From: Sneathiella sp.
Lineage (GTDB): Bacteria > Pseudomonadota > Alphaproteobacteria > Sneathiellales > Sneathiellaceae
Assembly (NCBI RefSeq): GCF_002694385.1
Contig: NZ_NZMB01000010.1
Span: 36,369-100,368 of the forward strand
DNA length: 64,000 nucleotides
Direction: 5' to 3'
The notes under the pieces: model-generated
Database searches by the model: none
Told to the model about the DNA's origin: nothing
The model's input: only the letters and a program-made list of their open reading frames with translations
Shown: in pieces, positions 36,245-44,882 of the stretch
How the letters are laid out: each line of letters starts with the position of its first letter
Position numbering within the stretch: position 1 is the stretch's first letter
Program-made: the position numbers and the translations under genes

Positions 36245-37792
36245 ATGACCAAGCATATCCGGGATTTCGCCGTATCCCTGCGCGACAAGCCCGTCATCAT
36301 CATGGCGGGCAGCGGCAAGACGGTCACCTATGGGGAGCTGAACGAGGCGTCGAACCAGGGCGCGCAGTATTTCCGCAAAAAAGGCCTCAAGGTCGGCGAT
36401 CATATCGCCCTGATGATGGAGAATAACCCGCAGTTTTTCCAGATCTGCTGGGCGGCGCAGCGGGCCGGGCTCTATTACACCGCCATCAGCTCCCGCCTGA
36501 CGGCGGAGGAGGCCGCCTATATCATCAATGACTGCGGCGCGCGGATGTTCATCACCTCGCATTACAAGGGCGATCTGGCCGCCGAGATCCTGAAGCTGAT
36601 CCCGAATGTGGAAGAGGCGCTGATGATCGACGGCACGATCCCCGGCTATGCGTCCTATGAAGACGCCATCGGCGGCTGCCCGAAGACACCGCTCGCCGAT
36701 GAATGCGAGGGCACGGACATGCTCTATTCCTCCGGCACGACCGGGCGGCCGAAGGGGATCAAGCCCGCGGAGATCGGCAATCCCATCGGCACGGAAGACA
36801 GTCTCTACAATACCATGGCGGACCGCTACAAGGGGGCGGAGGAGATGATCTATCTCTCCCCCGCCCCGCTCTATCATGCGGCGCCGCTGCGCTATAACAT
36901 GCGGGTGCACCGCTTCGGCGGCACCAGCATTATCATGGAGCATTTCGATGCGGAGGAATATCTCCGCCTGGTCGAAAAATACCGCGTTACCCATTCCCAG
37001 CTTGTGCCGACGATGTTTGTCCGCATGCTGAAGCTGCCCGATGAAGTGCGGCTCAAATATGATGTGAGTTCGCTTCAGATCGCCATTCATGCCGCCGCCC
37101 CCTGCCCGGAAAAGGTCAAGCGCCAGATGATGGACTGGTGGGGGCCGATCCTGTTTGAATATTATGCGGGCACCGAGGGCAACGGCTATGTCGCCGTGAC
37201 GCCGGAGGAATGGCTCACCCATCCGGGAACGGTCGGCCGGGAGCTGATCGGCCAGGTGCATATTCTCGATGAAGAGGGCAACGAGCTGCCGCTTGGCCAG
37301 ATCGGCGTCATCTATTTCTCGGGCGGGCGGGAATTTGCCTATCACAACGATCCGGCGCGCACGAAGGAAAGCTTCAACGACCGGGGCTGGAGCACGCTCG
37401 GCGATGTCGGCTATCTCGATCAGGACCGCTTCCTCTATCTCACCGACCGGCAGACCTATATGATCATCTCCGGCGGGGTGAATATCTACCCGCAGGAGAT
37501 CGAGGATCTGCTGCTCACCCATCCGAAGGTCTATGACGCCGCCGTCATCGGCGTGCCGAATGAGGATTTCGGCGAAGAGGTGAAGGCCGTCATCCAGCCC
37601 ATCGACATGGCCCTCGCCGGCAAGGATCTGGAGGCGGAGCTGATCGACTTCTGCCGCGCCAACATCAGCCATATCAAATGCCCGCGCTCCGTCGATTTCG
37701 ACCCGGAGCTTCCCCGCCATCCGACGGGAAAGCTCTACAAGCGGCTGTTGAAAGACCGCTACTGGGGCGACAAGCAGTCGCGCATCGTCTGA
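36245..37792 (+). CDS. AMP-forming acyl-CoA synthetase (TRAP-linked operon)
   Basis: 515 residues. ANL motifs: MLYSSGTTGRPKGIKP (ATP phosphate loop), YYAGTEGNGYVAVTPEEW, TLGDVGYLDQDRFLYLTDR, SGGVNIYPQEIEDLLL and the catalytic lysine in HPTGKLYKR. It activates a carboxylic acid as its CoA thioester. Last gene of the TRAP operon. Its TGA stop abuts, with no base between, the TAA of the convergent ribH gene, so the two transcripts must overlap at their 3' ends. Confidence 0.88.
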   Translation: MTKHIRDFAVSLRDKPVIIMAGSGKTVTYGELNEASNQGAQYFRKKGLKVGDHIALMMENNPQFFQICWAAQRAGLYYTAISSRLTAEEAAYIINDCGARMFITSHYKGDLAAEILKLIPNVEEALMIDGTIPGYASYEDAIGGCPKTPLADECEGTDMLYSSGTTGRPKGIKPAEIGNPIGTEDSLYNTMADRYKGAEEMIYLSPAPLYHAAPLRYNMRVHRFGGTSIIMEHFDAEEYLRLVEKYRVTHSQLVPTMFVRMLKLPDEVRLKYDVSSLQIAIHAAAPCPEKVKRQMMDWWGPILFEYYAGTEGNGYVAVTPEEWLTHPGTVGRELIGQVHILDEEGNELPLGQIGVIYFSGGREFAYHNDPARTKESFNDRGWSTLGDVGYLDQDRFLYLTDRQTYMIISGGVNIYPQEIEDLLLTHPKVYDAAVIGVPNEDFGEEVKAVIQPIDMALAGKDLEAELIDFCRANISHIKCPRSVDFDPELPRHPTGKLYKRLLKDRYWGDKQSRIV

Positions 37793-38305
37793 TTAGGACG
37801 CGAGGCGGAGGTCTTTCAAACTCCGCATATTATCAAGGGTCTGGCGGCAGGCATTGGCCGCCTCCCGCCCCTTGATAACAAAATGATTGCGGAAGAAAGT
37901 GCGGTGCGCCTCCGTCTCCTGGAAGTGATGCGGCGTCAGCACGACGGAGAGAACCGGCACGCCGGTATCGAGCTGCACCCGCATCATGGCGTCCAGCACC
38001 GTCCGCGCGACAAAATCATGACGGTAAATGCCGCCATCGACGATCAGACCCGTCGCCATGATCAGATCATAGCGCCCCGTTTGCGCCAGCTTCTGCGCCA
38101 TCAGGGGAATTTCGAGGCTCCCCGGCACATCATGGATATCGAAACAGCTCCTGCTGAAACCCGAGCCCATCAGATCCTCCATAAAGGATTTGCTCGCCTC
38201 CGACACGATATCGGAGTGCCAGTTCGCCTGAATGATGGCGATACGGGTCTGGCTGTTGTGGCTGTCGCGGGGGTTATTGTCAGGATGGGAGTTATTATTC
38301 TTCAT
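37793..38305 (-). CDS. ribH: 6,7-dimethyl-8-ribityllumazine synthase, type II (RibH2)
   Basis: 170 residues. Catalyses condensation of the ribitylamino-uracil with 3,4-dihydroxy-2-butanone 4-phosphate, the penultimate riboflavin step. The motif [17 protein letters not shown] replaces the GAVIRGxTxH of type I enzymes, and [10 protein letters not shown] follows. This is the type II form known from Brucella and rhizobia, which forms decamers. The first 20 residues are Asn/Asp/Ser-rich and probably disordered. An FMN riboswitch precedes the gene, so expression falls when FMN is plentiful. No other rib gene is adjacent. Confidence 0.92.
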   Translation of the reverse strand: MKNNNSHPDNNPRDSHNSQTRIAIIQANWHSDIVSEASKSFMEDLMGSGFSRSCFDIHDVPGSLEIPLMAQKLAQTGRYDLIMATGLIVDGGIYRHDFVARTVLDAMMRVQLDTGVPVLSVVLTPHHFQETEAHRTFFRNHFVIKGREAANACRQTLDNMRSLKDLRLAS

Positions 38306-38396
38306 TTATCTCGCCTTGTGTTGCAGTTGACAAAAACCCAAGGCAGATAGAAACGCATCAGGGATCGGCGCGCGCCGTCCCGTCAAATCGCTTCCT

Positions 38397-38533
38397 GTTC
38401 TCTTCCATCCGGACTATGACCGTCGGCTTCGGAATTACACCGAATCTGCTGACCCCGCGTCATGCGGGCGCTCGCGGGCTGGAACATTGCTGCTCATCAC
38501 CGCCGGTAGGGACTTTCACCCTGCCCTGAGAAC
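38397..38533 (-). promoter_or_regulatory. FMN riboswitch (RFN element) upstream of ribH
   Basis: On the minus strand the RFN landmarks occur in order. The P1 strand GTTCTC comes first, then AGGGTGAAAGTCCC, CGGCGGTGATGAGC, CAGCCCGCGAGC, GGTGTAATTCCGAAGCCGAC and GGTCATAGTCCGGATG. The closing P1 strand GAGAAC is last. The aptamer ends 92 bases before the ribH ATG. Between them is a GC-rich hairpin (GGGACGGCGC/GCGCCGATCCC, one bulge) that may be the expression platform. Confidence 0.96.
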
Positions 38534-38641
38534 ATCTCCTCATCCGAGGAAATATCCCCTTCATTTTAGGTATCTTTTCCGCATATGCAAGCCCTCCTGT
38601 TTCCGCTACCCTGCCAAAAAGTGACGGAAGAAGGGGGCATT

Positions 38642-38989
38642 GTGACGGAACAACGCTTTTTGGCATTGCTGCAGGACACCATCCGCTATAATCAGCTTGG
38701 GCGCTATTTCGACGGCGGCCCGGGCCGGGTGGAATCCGTTGAAACGCCCTATGATCTGATCCCCGATGTGGCGGCCATCCGCGCCGATCTTGCGGACCCC
38801 GGCGGGCTCAAACTCTCCCATGCGCAGCGGCGGATGCTGATGGTGCTGGTCGCCCTGTGGGATGGCGGCGCCGCCGACCGGCTGTTCGAAGAAGGGCTTG
38901 GAAGCCTGTCGCGCATTATCATGTCCATGGACAAGACAAACCGGGCGCGGCTCGCCGAAATCATCACACTCTATCCGGGGTGGGGATAG
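38642..38989 (+). CDS. Hypothetical protein, helical
   Basis: 115 residues from a GTG at 38642 with RBS GAAGAAGGGGG; an ATG at 38585 in the same frame has no RBS. The protein (TEQRFLALLQDTIRYNQLGR at the start) has no signal or membrane segment. It contains two probable helices around SHAQRRMLMVLVALWDGGAADRLF-like sequence and ends LAEIITLYPGWG. I do not recognise a family. It lies between the riboswitch and dgt and may share a transcript with dgt (94-base gap). Function unknown. Confidence 0.6.
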   Translation: MTEQRFLALLQDTIRYNQLGRYFDGGPGRVESVETPYDLIPDVAAIRADLADPGGLKLSHAQRRMLMVLVALWDGGAADRLFEEGLGSLSRIIMSMDKTNRARLAEIITLYPGWG

Positions 38990-39083
38990 AATTCGCGCGC
39001 CAATCCCCTGTTTGCAATTGAATATTTGCAACCGGCACCAAATATTCACGGTATGGTAAACAGTTTTAGCGTAACCTGATCCC

Positions 39084-40418
39084 ATGATGGATTGGACCCG
39101 ACTACTTTCAACGCGCCGTTTCGGTCAGGATCACAAGGATCCGGTGATCGCCTCGCGCAGCCCCTTTCACAAGGATCAGGACCGTATTGTCTTTTCCTCC
39201 GCCTTCCGGCGGTTGCAGGACAAGACGCAGGTGCACACCCTCGCCGAGAGCGACTATGTGCGCACCCGCCTCACCCATTCCATGGAAGTGGCCTCCGTTG
39301 GCCGTTCGCTTGGCGCCAATGCCGGGCAGGTCATCATCGACCGGCATCTGAAAGGCAGCGACTACAACCCCGCGGATTTCGGGCATATCGTCTCCGCCGC
39401 CTGCCTCGCCCATGACATCGGCAATCCCCCCTTCGGCCATTTCGGGGAGGAGATTATCCGCCACTGGTTCGCCAAGGGCAAAGGCGCGGAAGGCCGGGCC
39501 GAGGGCCTGACGCCCGCACAGATGCGCGATTTCGAACTGTTCGAAGGCAATGCGCAAGGTTTCCGCGTCCTCACAAAGCTGCAAAACTGGCGCAATTCCG
39601 GGGGGTTGCGCCTGACTTACGCCACCCTTGGCACCTTTATGAAATATCCCCGCGTCTCATCCGTCAGCGCGCCCGCGCCCGGCGACAGCGGGGCTAAGAA
39701 ATTCGGCGTCATGCAATCGGAGCTCGACGCCTTTCGCGAAATCGCCGCGGAACTCGGCCTCCTCAAACGCGGGACGGAGGATTACTGGTGCCGTCATCCG
39801 CTATCCTATCTGGTCGAGGCGGCGGATGATATCTGCTACTCCATCGTCGATATCGAGGATGGCTACAAGCTCGGCCGCCTCGCCTATGACGAGACGGAAG
39901 ACATCATGATCCGCATTCTCGGCAGCCCGCCGAAGCGCTATCACGAGGTAGACGACCCGACGGAGCGAATCTCCTATCTGCGGGCGAAATGCATCGGCCG
40001 GCTGATCGGCGAGGTTTCGGACATTTTCCGCGATAACGAGGCCGCCATTCTCGCCGGGAATTTCAAGGGGGATTTGCTCGATCATTCCCGCCGGGTGAAG
40101 ATTTTCGCGGAAATCCATGCCCTCTGCCGCCGCGAAATCTATCAGCATCCGGAGCGTATTCGCGCGGAACTGAGCGGTGCGGAGATACTGACGACCCTGC
40201 TCGACGCCTTTTATGAGGCCAATCTGGACTGGGAAATCGCCGCGACAGGCGGCTGCCCCATCCCGCCGCGCTCCGCCGTGCTGATGACGCTTTTCCCTGA
40301 TGGCAAGGCAACCCCGCGCGATAAATATGCCTGGCTGCTCGGCATCACGGATTTTGTCTCCGGCATGACCGATTCCTTCGCCCTGCGTCAGTTCCGGGAA
40401 ATGCGCGGCATCGTCTGA
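39084..40418 (+). CDS. dgt: Deoxyguanosinetriphosphate triphosphohydrolase-like protein (HD domain)
   Basis: 444 residues. HD-domain metal ligands are in RLTHSMEVASVGR (His) and ACLAHDIGNPPFGHFGEE (His-Asp). The family-typical FQRDADRIVFSSAFRRLQDKTQ is seen here as HKDQDRIVFSSAFRRLQDK. These enzymes remove triphosphate from dGTP or other dNTPs and adjust nucleotide pools. The length matches bacterial Dgt of the alphaproteobacterial (type 2) form. Start MMDW at 39084; a second ATG follows at once. Confidence 0.93.
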   Translation: MMDWTRLLSTRRFGQDHKDPVIASRSPFHKDQDRIVFSSAFRRLQDKTQVHTLAESDYVRTRLTHSMEVASVGRSLGANAGQVIIDRHLKGSDYNPADFGHIVSAACLAHDIGNPPFGHFGEEIIRHWFAKGKGAEGRAEGLTPAQMRDFELFEGNAQGFRVLTKLQNWRNSGGLRLTYATLGTFMKYPRVSSVSAPAPGDSGAKKFGVMQSELDAFREIAAELGLLKRGTEDYWCRHPLSYLVEAADDICYSIVDIEDGYKLGRLAYDETEDIMIRILGSPPKRYHEVDDPTERISYLRAKCIGRLIGEVSDIFRDNEAAILAGNFKGDLLDHSRRVKIFAEIHALCRREIYQHPERIRAELSGAEILTTLLDAFYEANLDWEIAATGGCPIPPRSAVLMTLFPDGKATPRDKYAWLLGITDFVSGMTDSFALRQFREMRGIV

Positions 40419-40506
40419 ATTCCGCGTCATTGACCCGAAATGCGCCGTTCGCTTACCGTCTGTTAACCTCTCGCCTCTACAGTTATCTTTATTTCTCTGG
40501 CTGATA

Positions 40507-41625
40507 ATGTCGATGCAGGCTCATCCTTCATGCCCAGGCGAGCGGATCGCCGCCCTGTTCGCAACCATGCCGACCCCGACCCGGGTGCAGACCGCCCGCA
40601 CGGCCGGGCGGGAATTTGCCGCGCAGAGCCTGACCGACGACGATCTGGAACTGACCCGGGCCGTCATTGAACATTGCATCCACGATATTGATGCCGCCGT
40701 CCGCCAGGCCATTGCCGAAGCGGTGCAGGAATGCGAATTTCTCTCGCACGATCTTGCCCTGAAGCTGGCGCTGGATGTGGAGGAGGTCGCGCTACCGATT
40801 GTGTCCTCGTCCCCCGTTCTGTCGGATGAGGATTTGTTCCGGGTTCTTGAAACGGCGACGAATGGCAAACAGATGGCGATTGCCGCCCGGCCGCATCTGG
40901 GCTTGCTGTCCACCGGCTGGCTCGCGGAGCATGGCTGTTACTCCGCCCTCAAGATATGCCTCGGCAATGAAACGGCGATCATCGGCAAGGCGGCCTATCA
41001 GCATCTCATGGCGCGGTTCGGGGATGTGGAGCCGATCCAGAAGCTGCTTGTCGAGCGGCCCTATCTGCCGACCGAGGTGGTGTCGCAGCTGTTCGATTTT
41101 ATTTCCGAGGAATACAAGCAAATCCTGATCGCCCGCAATCCGGTGGCCGAAAACACCTCCGTTTATAAAATCCTGACGGCGCGGGAAAAGCTGCTCGCCA
41201 AAACTCTGGATCGGCGCATGACCGATTATGAACAGAAAAAGAAATGCCTCGCGCTTGACCGCGAAGGGCGGCTCACCTCCACCCTGATGCTGCGCCTGCT
41301 GATCATGGGCAATCACTCCTTTTTCGCCGCCGCGCTGGGCCATGCCTCGGGCATTTCCAAAAAGCGCGTCGTGTCCCTCACTTCCGGGCGCGGCTATCTC
41401 GGCTTGCAACGTCTGTATGAGCGGGCCGCGCTGCCGCCCTATCACTATACCGCCTTTCGCATCACCCTTGAGGAACACCGCAAGGCCCTGCATTATCACC
41501 CGCGCGCGGATCAGGAAAATTTCCGCCAGCGCATCCTCGACCGCATCGCCCTGACTTACGGCTGGGACGCGGACATGACGCAGGAAGAGCTGATGGAAAA
41601 ATTGCTTCCCAAGCGGCTGCATTGA
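40507..41625 (+). CDS. DUF2336 domain-containing protein
   Basis: 372 residues, all-helical. Repeats of about 35-40 residues of HEAT-like character run from DDDLELTRAVIEHCIHDIDA to the middle; one includes FLSHDLALKLALDVEEVALPI. DUF2336 proteins are frequent in alphaproteobacteria and I know of no settled function for them; a scaffold or signalling role is often supposed. No signal peptide or membrane segment. Stands alone after dgt with an 88-base gap. Confidence 0.8.
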   Translation: MSMQAHPSCPGERIAALFATMPTPTRVQTARTAGREFAAQSLTDDDLELTRAVIEHCIHDIDAAVRQAIAEAVQECEFLSHDLALKLALDVEEVALPIVSSSPVLSDEDLFRVLETATNGKQMAIAARPHLGLLSTGWLAEHGCYSALKICLGNETAIIGKAAYQHLMARFGDVEPIQKLLVERPYLPTEVVSQLFDFISEEYKQILIARNPVAENTSVYKILTAREKLLAKTLDRRMTDYEQKKKCLALDREGRLTSTLMLRLLIMGNHSFFAAALGHASGISKKRVVSLTSGRGYLGLQRLYERAALPPYHYTAFRITLEEHRKALHYHPRADQENFRQRILDRIALTYGWDADMTQEELMEKLLPKRLH

Positions 41626-41717
41626 CCCGTAAACTACCCAGGCGCGCACGCCGGGCCATCGCGGTCCGGCCATAACTAAAAGCCCGGCAACAAGGGCCTT
41701 CAACAGGGAGACGGGGA

Positions 41718-42659
41718 ATGACATTGGATCCACAGGCGAAATATGTACTCGATCTGGCTGAGGAGCGGGGATTGCCGCCCCTCGATCAACTGACGCCGGA
41801 CGCCGCCAAGGCCGATTATGAGGACCGGGCAACGAAACTGACGTTCCGCGATGTCCCCATCGGCAACAGCCTCGATCTCGACATTCCGGGGCCGCACGGC
41901 GCTATTCCGATCCGCATTTACCAGCCGGACGGCATGACGGCGCCGCTGCCGACGCTTATCTATTACCACGGCGGCGGCTGGGTCATCGGCAGCCGCGATA
42001 CCCATGACAGCCTGTGCCGCCTGATCGCCAATTCCGGGCCGTTCATCGTCGTCTCCGTCGATTACCGCATGGGGCCGGAAGCCCCGTTTCCCGCCGCCGT
42101 GGACGATGCCATCACCGCCTTCAACTGGACCCATGAGAACATCGCCGACTATAACGGCAACCCCGAAAAAGTCGCCGTCGGCGGGGATAGCGCGGGCGGC
42201 AACCTGTCCGCCGTTGTCGCCCTTCTCGCGCGCGACGCGGGCGGTTTTCAGCCTGCTTTTCAATGGCTGATCTATCCCGCGACCCGCATGGAAATGACAT
42301 CGCCGTCGCATCAGAAATACGCCGAAGGCTATTTCCTGACCCGCGATCTCATGCGGTATTTCCAGCGCCACTATCTGCAAAATCCGGATGATTACAAGGA
42401 CTGGCGCGCCTCCCCGCTGCTCGCGGACAGCCTCGCCGGGCTCGCCCCCGCCCTTATCCAGACCGCCGGGTTCGACCCCTTGCAGGATGAAGCCATCGAA
42501 TATGCCGCGCGCATGAACCGCGAGGGCAGCAAAGCCACGCATACCCACTTCCCCGGCATGATCCACGGCTTCGTCAATCTCGGCGGCGTGATCGACGCGG
42601 CCCATGACTGCGTGAAAGAAGGCGTCACCGCCCTGCAAAAGGCGTTTCGCGGATCGTAA
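41718..42659 (+). CDS. Alpha/beta hydrolase, hormone-sensitive-lipase family esterase
   Basis: 313 residues. HSL-family oxyanion motif YYHGGGWVIGS (near residue 77) and nucleophile elbow GGDSAGGNLSA, with the serine about residue 157. The acid is likely the Asp in GFDPLQDEA and the base the His in MIHGFVNLGG. These enzymes hydrolyse short- to medium-chain carboxyl esters in the cytoplasm. RBS GGGAG. The last intact gene before a 567-base AT-rich gap. The natural ester is unknown. Confidence 0.9.
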   Translation: MTLDPQAKYVLDLAEERGLPPLDQLTPDAAKADYEDRATKLTFRDVPIGNSLDLDIPGPHGAIPIRIYQPDGMTAPLPTLIYYHGGGWVIGSRDTHDSLCRLIANSGPFIVVSVDYRMGPEAPFPAAVDDAITAFNWTHENIADYNGNPEKVAVGGDSAGGNLSAVVALLARDAGGFQPAFQWLIYPATRMEMTSPSHQKYAEGYFLTRDLMRYFQRHYLQNPDDYKDWRASPLLADSLAGLAPALIQTAGFDPLQDEAIEYAARMNREGSKATHTHFPGMIHGFVNLGGVIDAAHDCVKEGVTALQKAFRGS

Positions 42660-43177
42660 AAATTACATGAAATGAGGTATAGATATTCCTTGAGAATAAA
42701 ATACAAAATGAAATGTAAATAATTTTATGAAAAAAATTATGATAAAGATGAAAAGGGTAGAAATATTCAGGAAAAATATATCAATAAACTAAAATATTTG
42801 AAATTGATCGGGCAATCTCTCCTTTCAAAAGAGGTGAAAAATATCGCCTGACTTATCCTTTACATAGTTGTTGAAGAAAATGAATTGGAACGGAAATTCC
42901 GGGCCGCCCCCTGCCCCGTCGTTCTGGAAAAATGGCGAATACCAAATAAAGCTCCGGATTATATGACCGGAGAAATGATAAAATAACTGCCGATGATGAT
43001 TGCCGGAAAAGAGGAGCTGAACCGCTCCGACCCAAGCCCGCCATATCGGCACATCTGACTATTTCATGAAATCGAAGCCTTGCCCCCGCAAGTGCTTCTG
43101 CGCGCTATTATAGCAAATTACCCGCCGCCAGTCAACCATTCCGTAAAAATCCCGCCCCGCGCCCGCCAACACCCCAC
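42660..43177. other. AT-rich intergenic region without a recognisable gene
   Basis: About 520 bases. The left half is strongly AT-rich (only 11 of the 60 bases at 42721-42780 are G or C), quite unlike the flanking genes. I find no RNA gene, no inverted-repeat ends and no open frame with an RBS and a credible product. It could be the remains of an acquired segment or a curved, protein-bound region. Confidence 0.5.
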
Positions 43178-43204
43178 AAAAAAAGGGGCCCGGAGGCCCC
43201 TTTT
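43178..43204 (-). terminator. Intrinsic terminator of the iron-binding protein gene
   Basis: Perfect stem AAAAGGGGCC / GGCCCCTTTT with a 4-base loop, followed on the minus strand by a T run, 22 bases after the stop codon. The same stem sequence recurs at 57806-57829. Confidence 0.9.
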
Positions 43205-43226
43205 CGGTTCAGTCGCGGAGGTTGGC

Positions 43227-44249
43227 TTAGCGCCAGCCGGCCCGGTCGAAGATTTTGACGGCTTCGGCCTGCGCATCGGCGACTTTATCGAGGCCGACTT
43301 CGTCCATCTTGAATTCGCCCCATCCGGCGACGGTCTTATCGAGCTCGACGCCCGGCTTCACGGGGAATTCATAGTTGGTGGAGGCGTAGAATTCCTGCGC
43401 CTTGTCTTCGGACAGATATTCGATCAGCTTGATCGCGGCGTCCTTGTTCTTTGCTGATTTGGTGACGCCCGCGCCGGAGACGTTAAAATGCGCGCCGCGC
43501 CCGTCCTGGTTCGGCCAGAAGAGGGCAACTTTCTCCGTCACGGCAACCTGCTCCGGGTCCTTGGAATTCTGCATGCCGCCATAATAATAGGTGTTGGCGA
43601 TGGCAATATCGCATTCCCCGGCGGCCGCGGCCTTAAGCTGATCCCGATCGCCGCCCTGCGGCTTGCGGGCGAGATTGTCCTTGATGCCATTGGCCCATTT
43701 TTCGGCGGCTTCCGCCCCGTCATGCACGATGATGGAGGCCAGCAGCGACTGGTTATAGGCATTGCTGGAGGAGCGGACGCAGATCTTGCCCTTCCATTTC
43801 GGGTCGGCGAGATCCTCATAGGTGGAGAGATTGGCCGGATCGACCCGGTCTTTCGCATAGAAAATCACCCGGCTGCGCGCCGACAGGCCAAACCATTCCC
43901 CGGCCGGATCCCGGAAATGCGCCGGAATATTCGCCGACAGCACATCCGATTCAATCGGCTGCAACACGCCCGCGGCCTTATGGGCGGCAAGACGGCTGAT
44001 ATCAACGGTCAGGACGGCATCGGCGGGGCTGTTGTCGCCTTCCGCCTTCAGGCGCTCAAGCGTGCCTTCCTTGGCAAAAACGACATTGACCTTGATGCCC
44101 GTGTCTTTTTCAAACTCATCGAGGATGGGGCGAATAAGGCTTTCCTGGCGAGAGGAATACAGATTGACTTCCTCGGCGAGGGCGGGCGTCGCCGTCGCGC
44201 TCACCGTCAGTGCGGCCACCAGAAGCGGCACGGAAAATTTCAAGCGCAT
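43227..44249 (-). CDS. Iron(III) ABC transporter periplasmic binding protein (FbpA/FutA family)
   Basis: 340 residues. Signal peptide MRLKFSVPLLVAALTVSATA with cleavage near ALA-EEV. The mature start EVNLYSSRQESLIRPILDEF is typical of FbpA-type proteins. The tyrosine cluster in IANTYYYGGM would coordinate iron. RBS AAGGATAA. No permease or ATPase gene is beside it, so it must use components encoded elsewhere. A possible Fur-box-like sequence lies upstream, consistent with iron control. A 2-aminoethylphosphonate- or thiamine-binding homologue is less likely given the Tyr cluster. Confidence 0.9.
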   Translation of the reverse strand: MRLKFSVPLLVAALTVSATATPALAEEVNLYSSRQESLIRPILDEFEKDTGIKVNVVFAKEGTLERLKAEGDNSPADAVLTVDISRLAAHKAAGVLQPIESDVLSANIPAHFRDPAGEWFGLSARSRVIFYAKDRVDPANLSTYEDLADPKWKGKICVRSSSNAYNQSLLASIIVHDGAEAAEKWANGIKDNLARKPQGGDRDQLKAAAAGECDIAIANTYYYGGMQNSKDPEQVAVTEKVALFWPNQDGRGAHFNVSGAGVTKSAKNKDAAIKLIEYLSEDKAQEFYASTNYEFPVKPGVELDKTVAGWGEFKMDEVGLDKVADAQAEAVKIFDRAGWR

Positions 44250-44311
44250 AAATTATCCTTGTATAAATGCAAAATGCTTCATAGAGCTGGGATTCATAAA
44301 CTGAAGAGAAT

Positions 44312-44330
44312 GCTTATGCAAGTCATTACC
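44312..44330 (-). promoter_or_regulatory. Candidate Fur-box-like site upstream of the iron-binding protein gene
   Basis: On the minus strand GGTAATGACTTGCATAAGC matches the classical 19-base Fur box at 12 positions by hand count. It lies about 65-80 bases before the ATG of the iron-binding protein gene. In alphaproteobacteria Irr, RirA or Mur may replace Fur, so the regulator is open. Confidence 0.35.
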
Positions 44331-44417
44331 AATATTATTTAGGCGTGGGGCTCATTATTTCAGCGAAATGACATATCCATCACCCTCCCCCCATGACAAC
44401 CGAATGAGTAGGCCATC

Positions 44418-44840
44418 ATGACCGAGACCACATCCGGCTCCTGCCTGTGCGGCGCCGTTACATTCCAGATTTCCGGCGAGTTTCAGAGCTTCTTTCTGTG
44501 CCATTGCTCCCGATGCCGGAAGGATACCGGATCGGCGCATGCCGCCAATCTGTTTTCATCGACCGCGACGATTAGCTGGCTGTCGGGAGAAGACAAAATC
44601 AGGACTTACCGCCTTCCGGAGACCCGCCATGAGAAAAGTTTCTGCCGCCTGTGCGGCTCTGCCCTGCCGACTATGGCCCTGAAGGGCGCCTTGCTTGTCG
44701 TTCCCGCGGGGAGCATTGATACCCCCCTCGACATGCGGCCAACGGCGCATATCTGCCTGTCCAGCCGGGCGGAGTGGGACAGGGATCCGGACGATATTCC
44801 GCGCATGGATGGCCTGCCGGGCCCGTCCGCGCCGGAATAA
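44418..44840 (+). CDS. GFA family (glutathione-dependent formaldehyde-activating/CENP-V-like) protein
   Basis: 140 residues. The zinc ligands follow the family order: GSCLCGAV (CxC), LCHCSRCRK (CxxC), and FCRLCGSALP (CxxC). Members bind two zinc ions in a beta-tent fold. The named formaldehyde activity applies to few members, so the substrate here is unknown. Cytoplasmic. Single gene between the divergent iron-binding protein gene and the convergent aminotransferase gene. Confidence 0.88.
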   Translation: MTETTSGSCLCGAVTFQISGEFQSFFLCHCSRCRKDTGSAHAANLFSSTATISWLSGEDKIRTYRLPETRHEKSFCRLCGSALPTMALKGALLVVPAGSIDTPLDMRPTAHICLSSRAEWDRDPDDIPRMDGLPGPSAPE

Positions 44841-44882
44841 AATCCGGGGCCGCGGGCCGGTCAGGGCCTCCCGCACATCAGA

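Noticed and set aside
34991-37720. A 909-codon open frame on the minus strand across the CaiB-type and acyl-CoA synthetase genes
   Set aside because: It is the reverse-strand shadow of two clear plus-strand genes. The translation is His/Arg/Asp-rich without recognisable motifs, as expected from codon bias in a GC-rich genome.
42825-43052. 75-codon minus-strand frame in the AT-rich gap
   Set aside because: Composition is erratic, there is no RBS, and I recognise no product.
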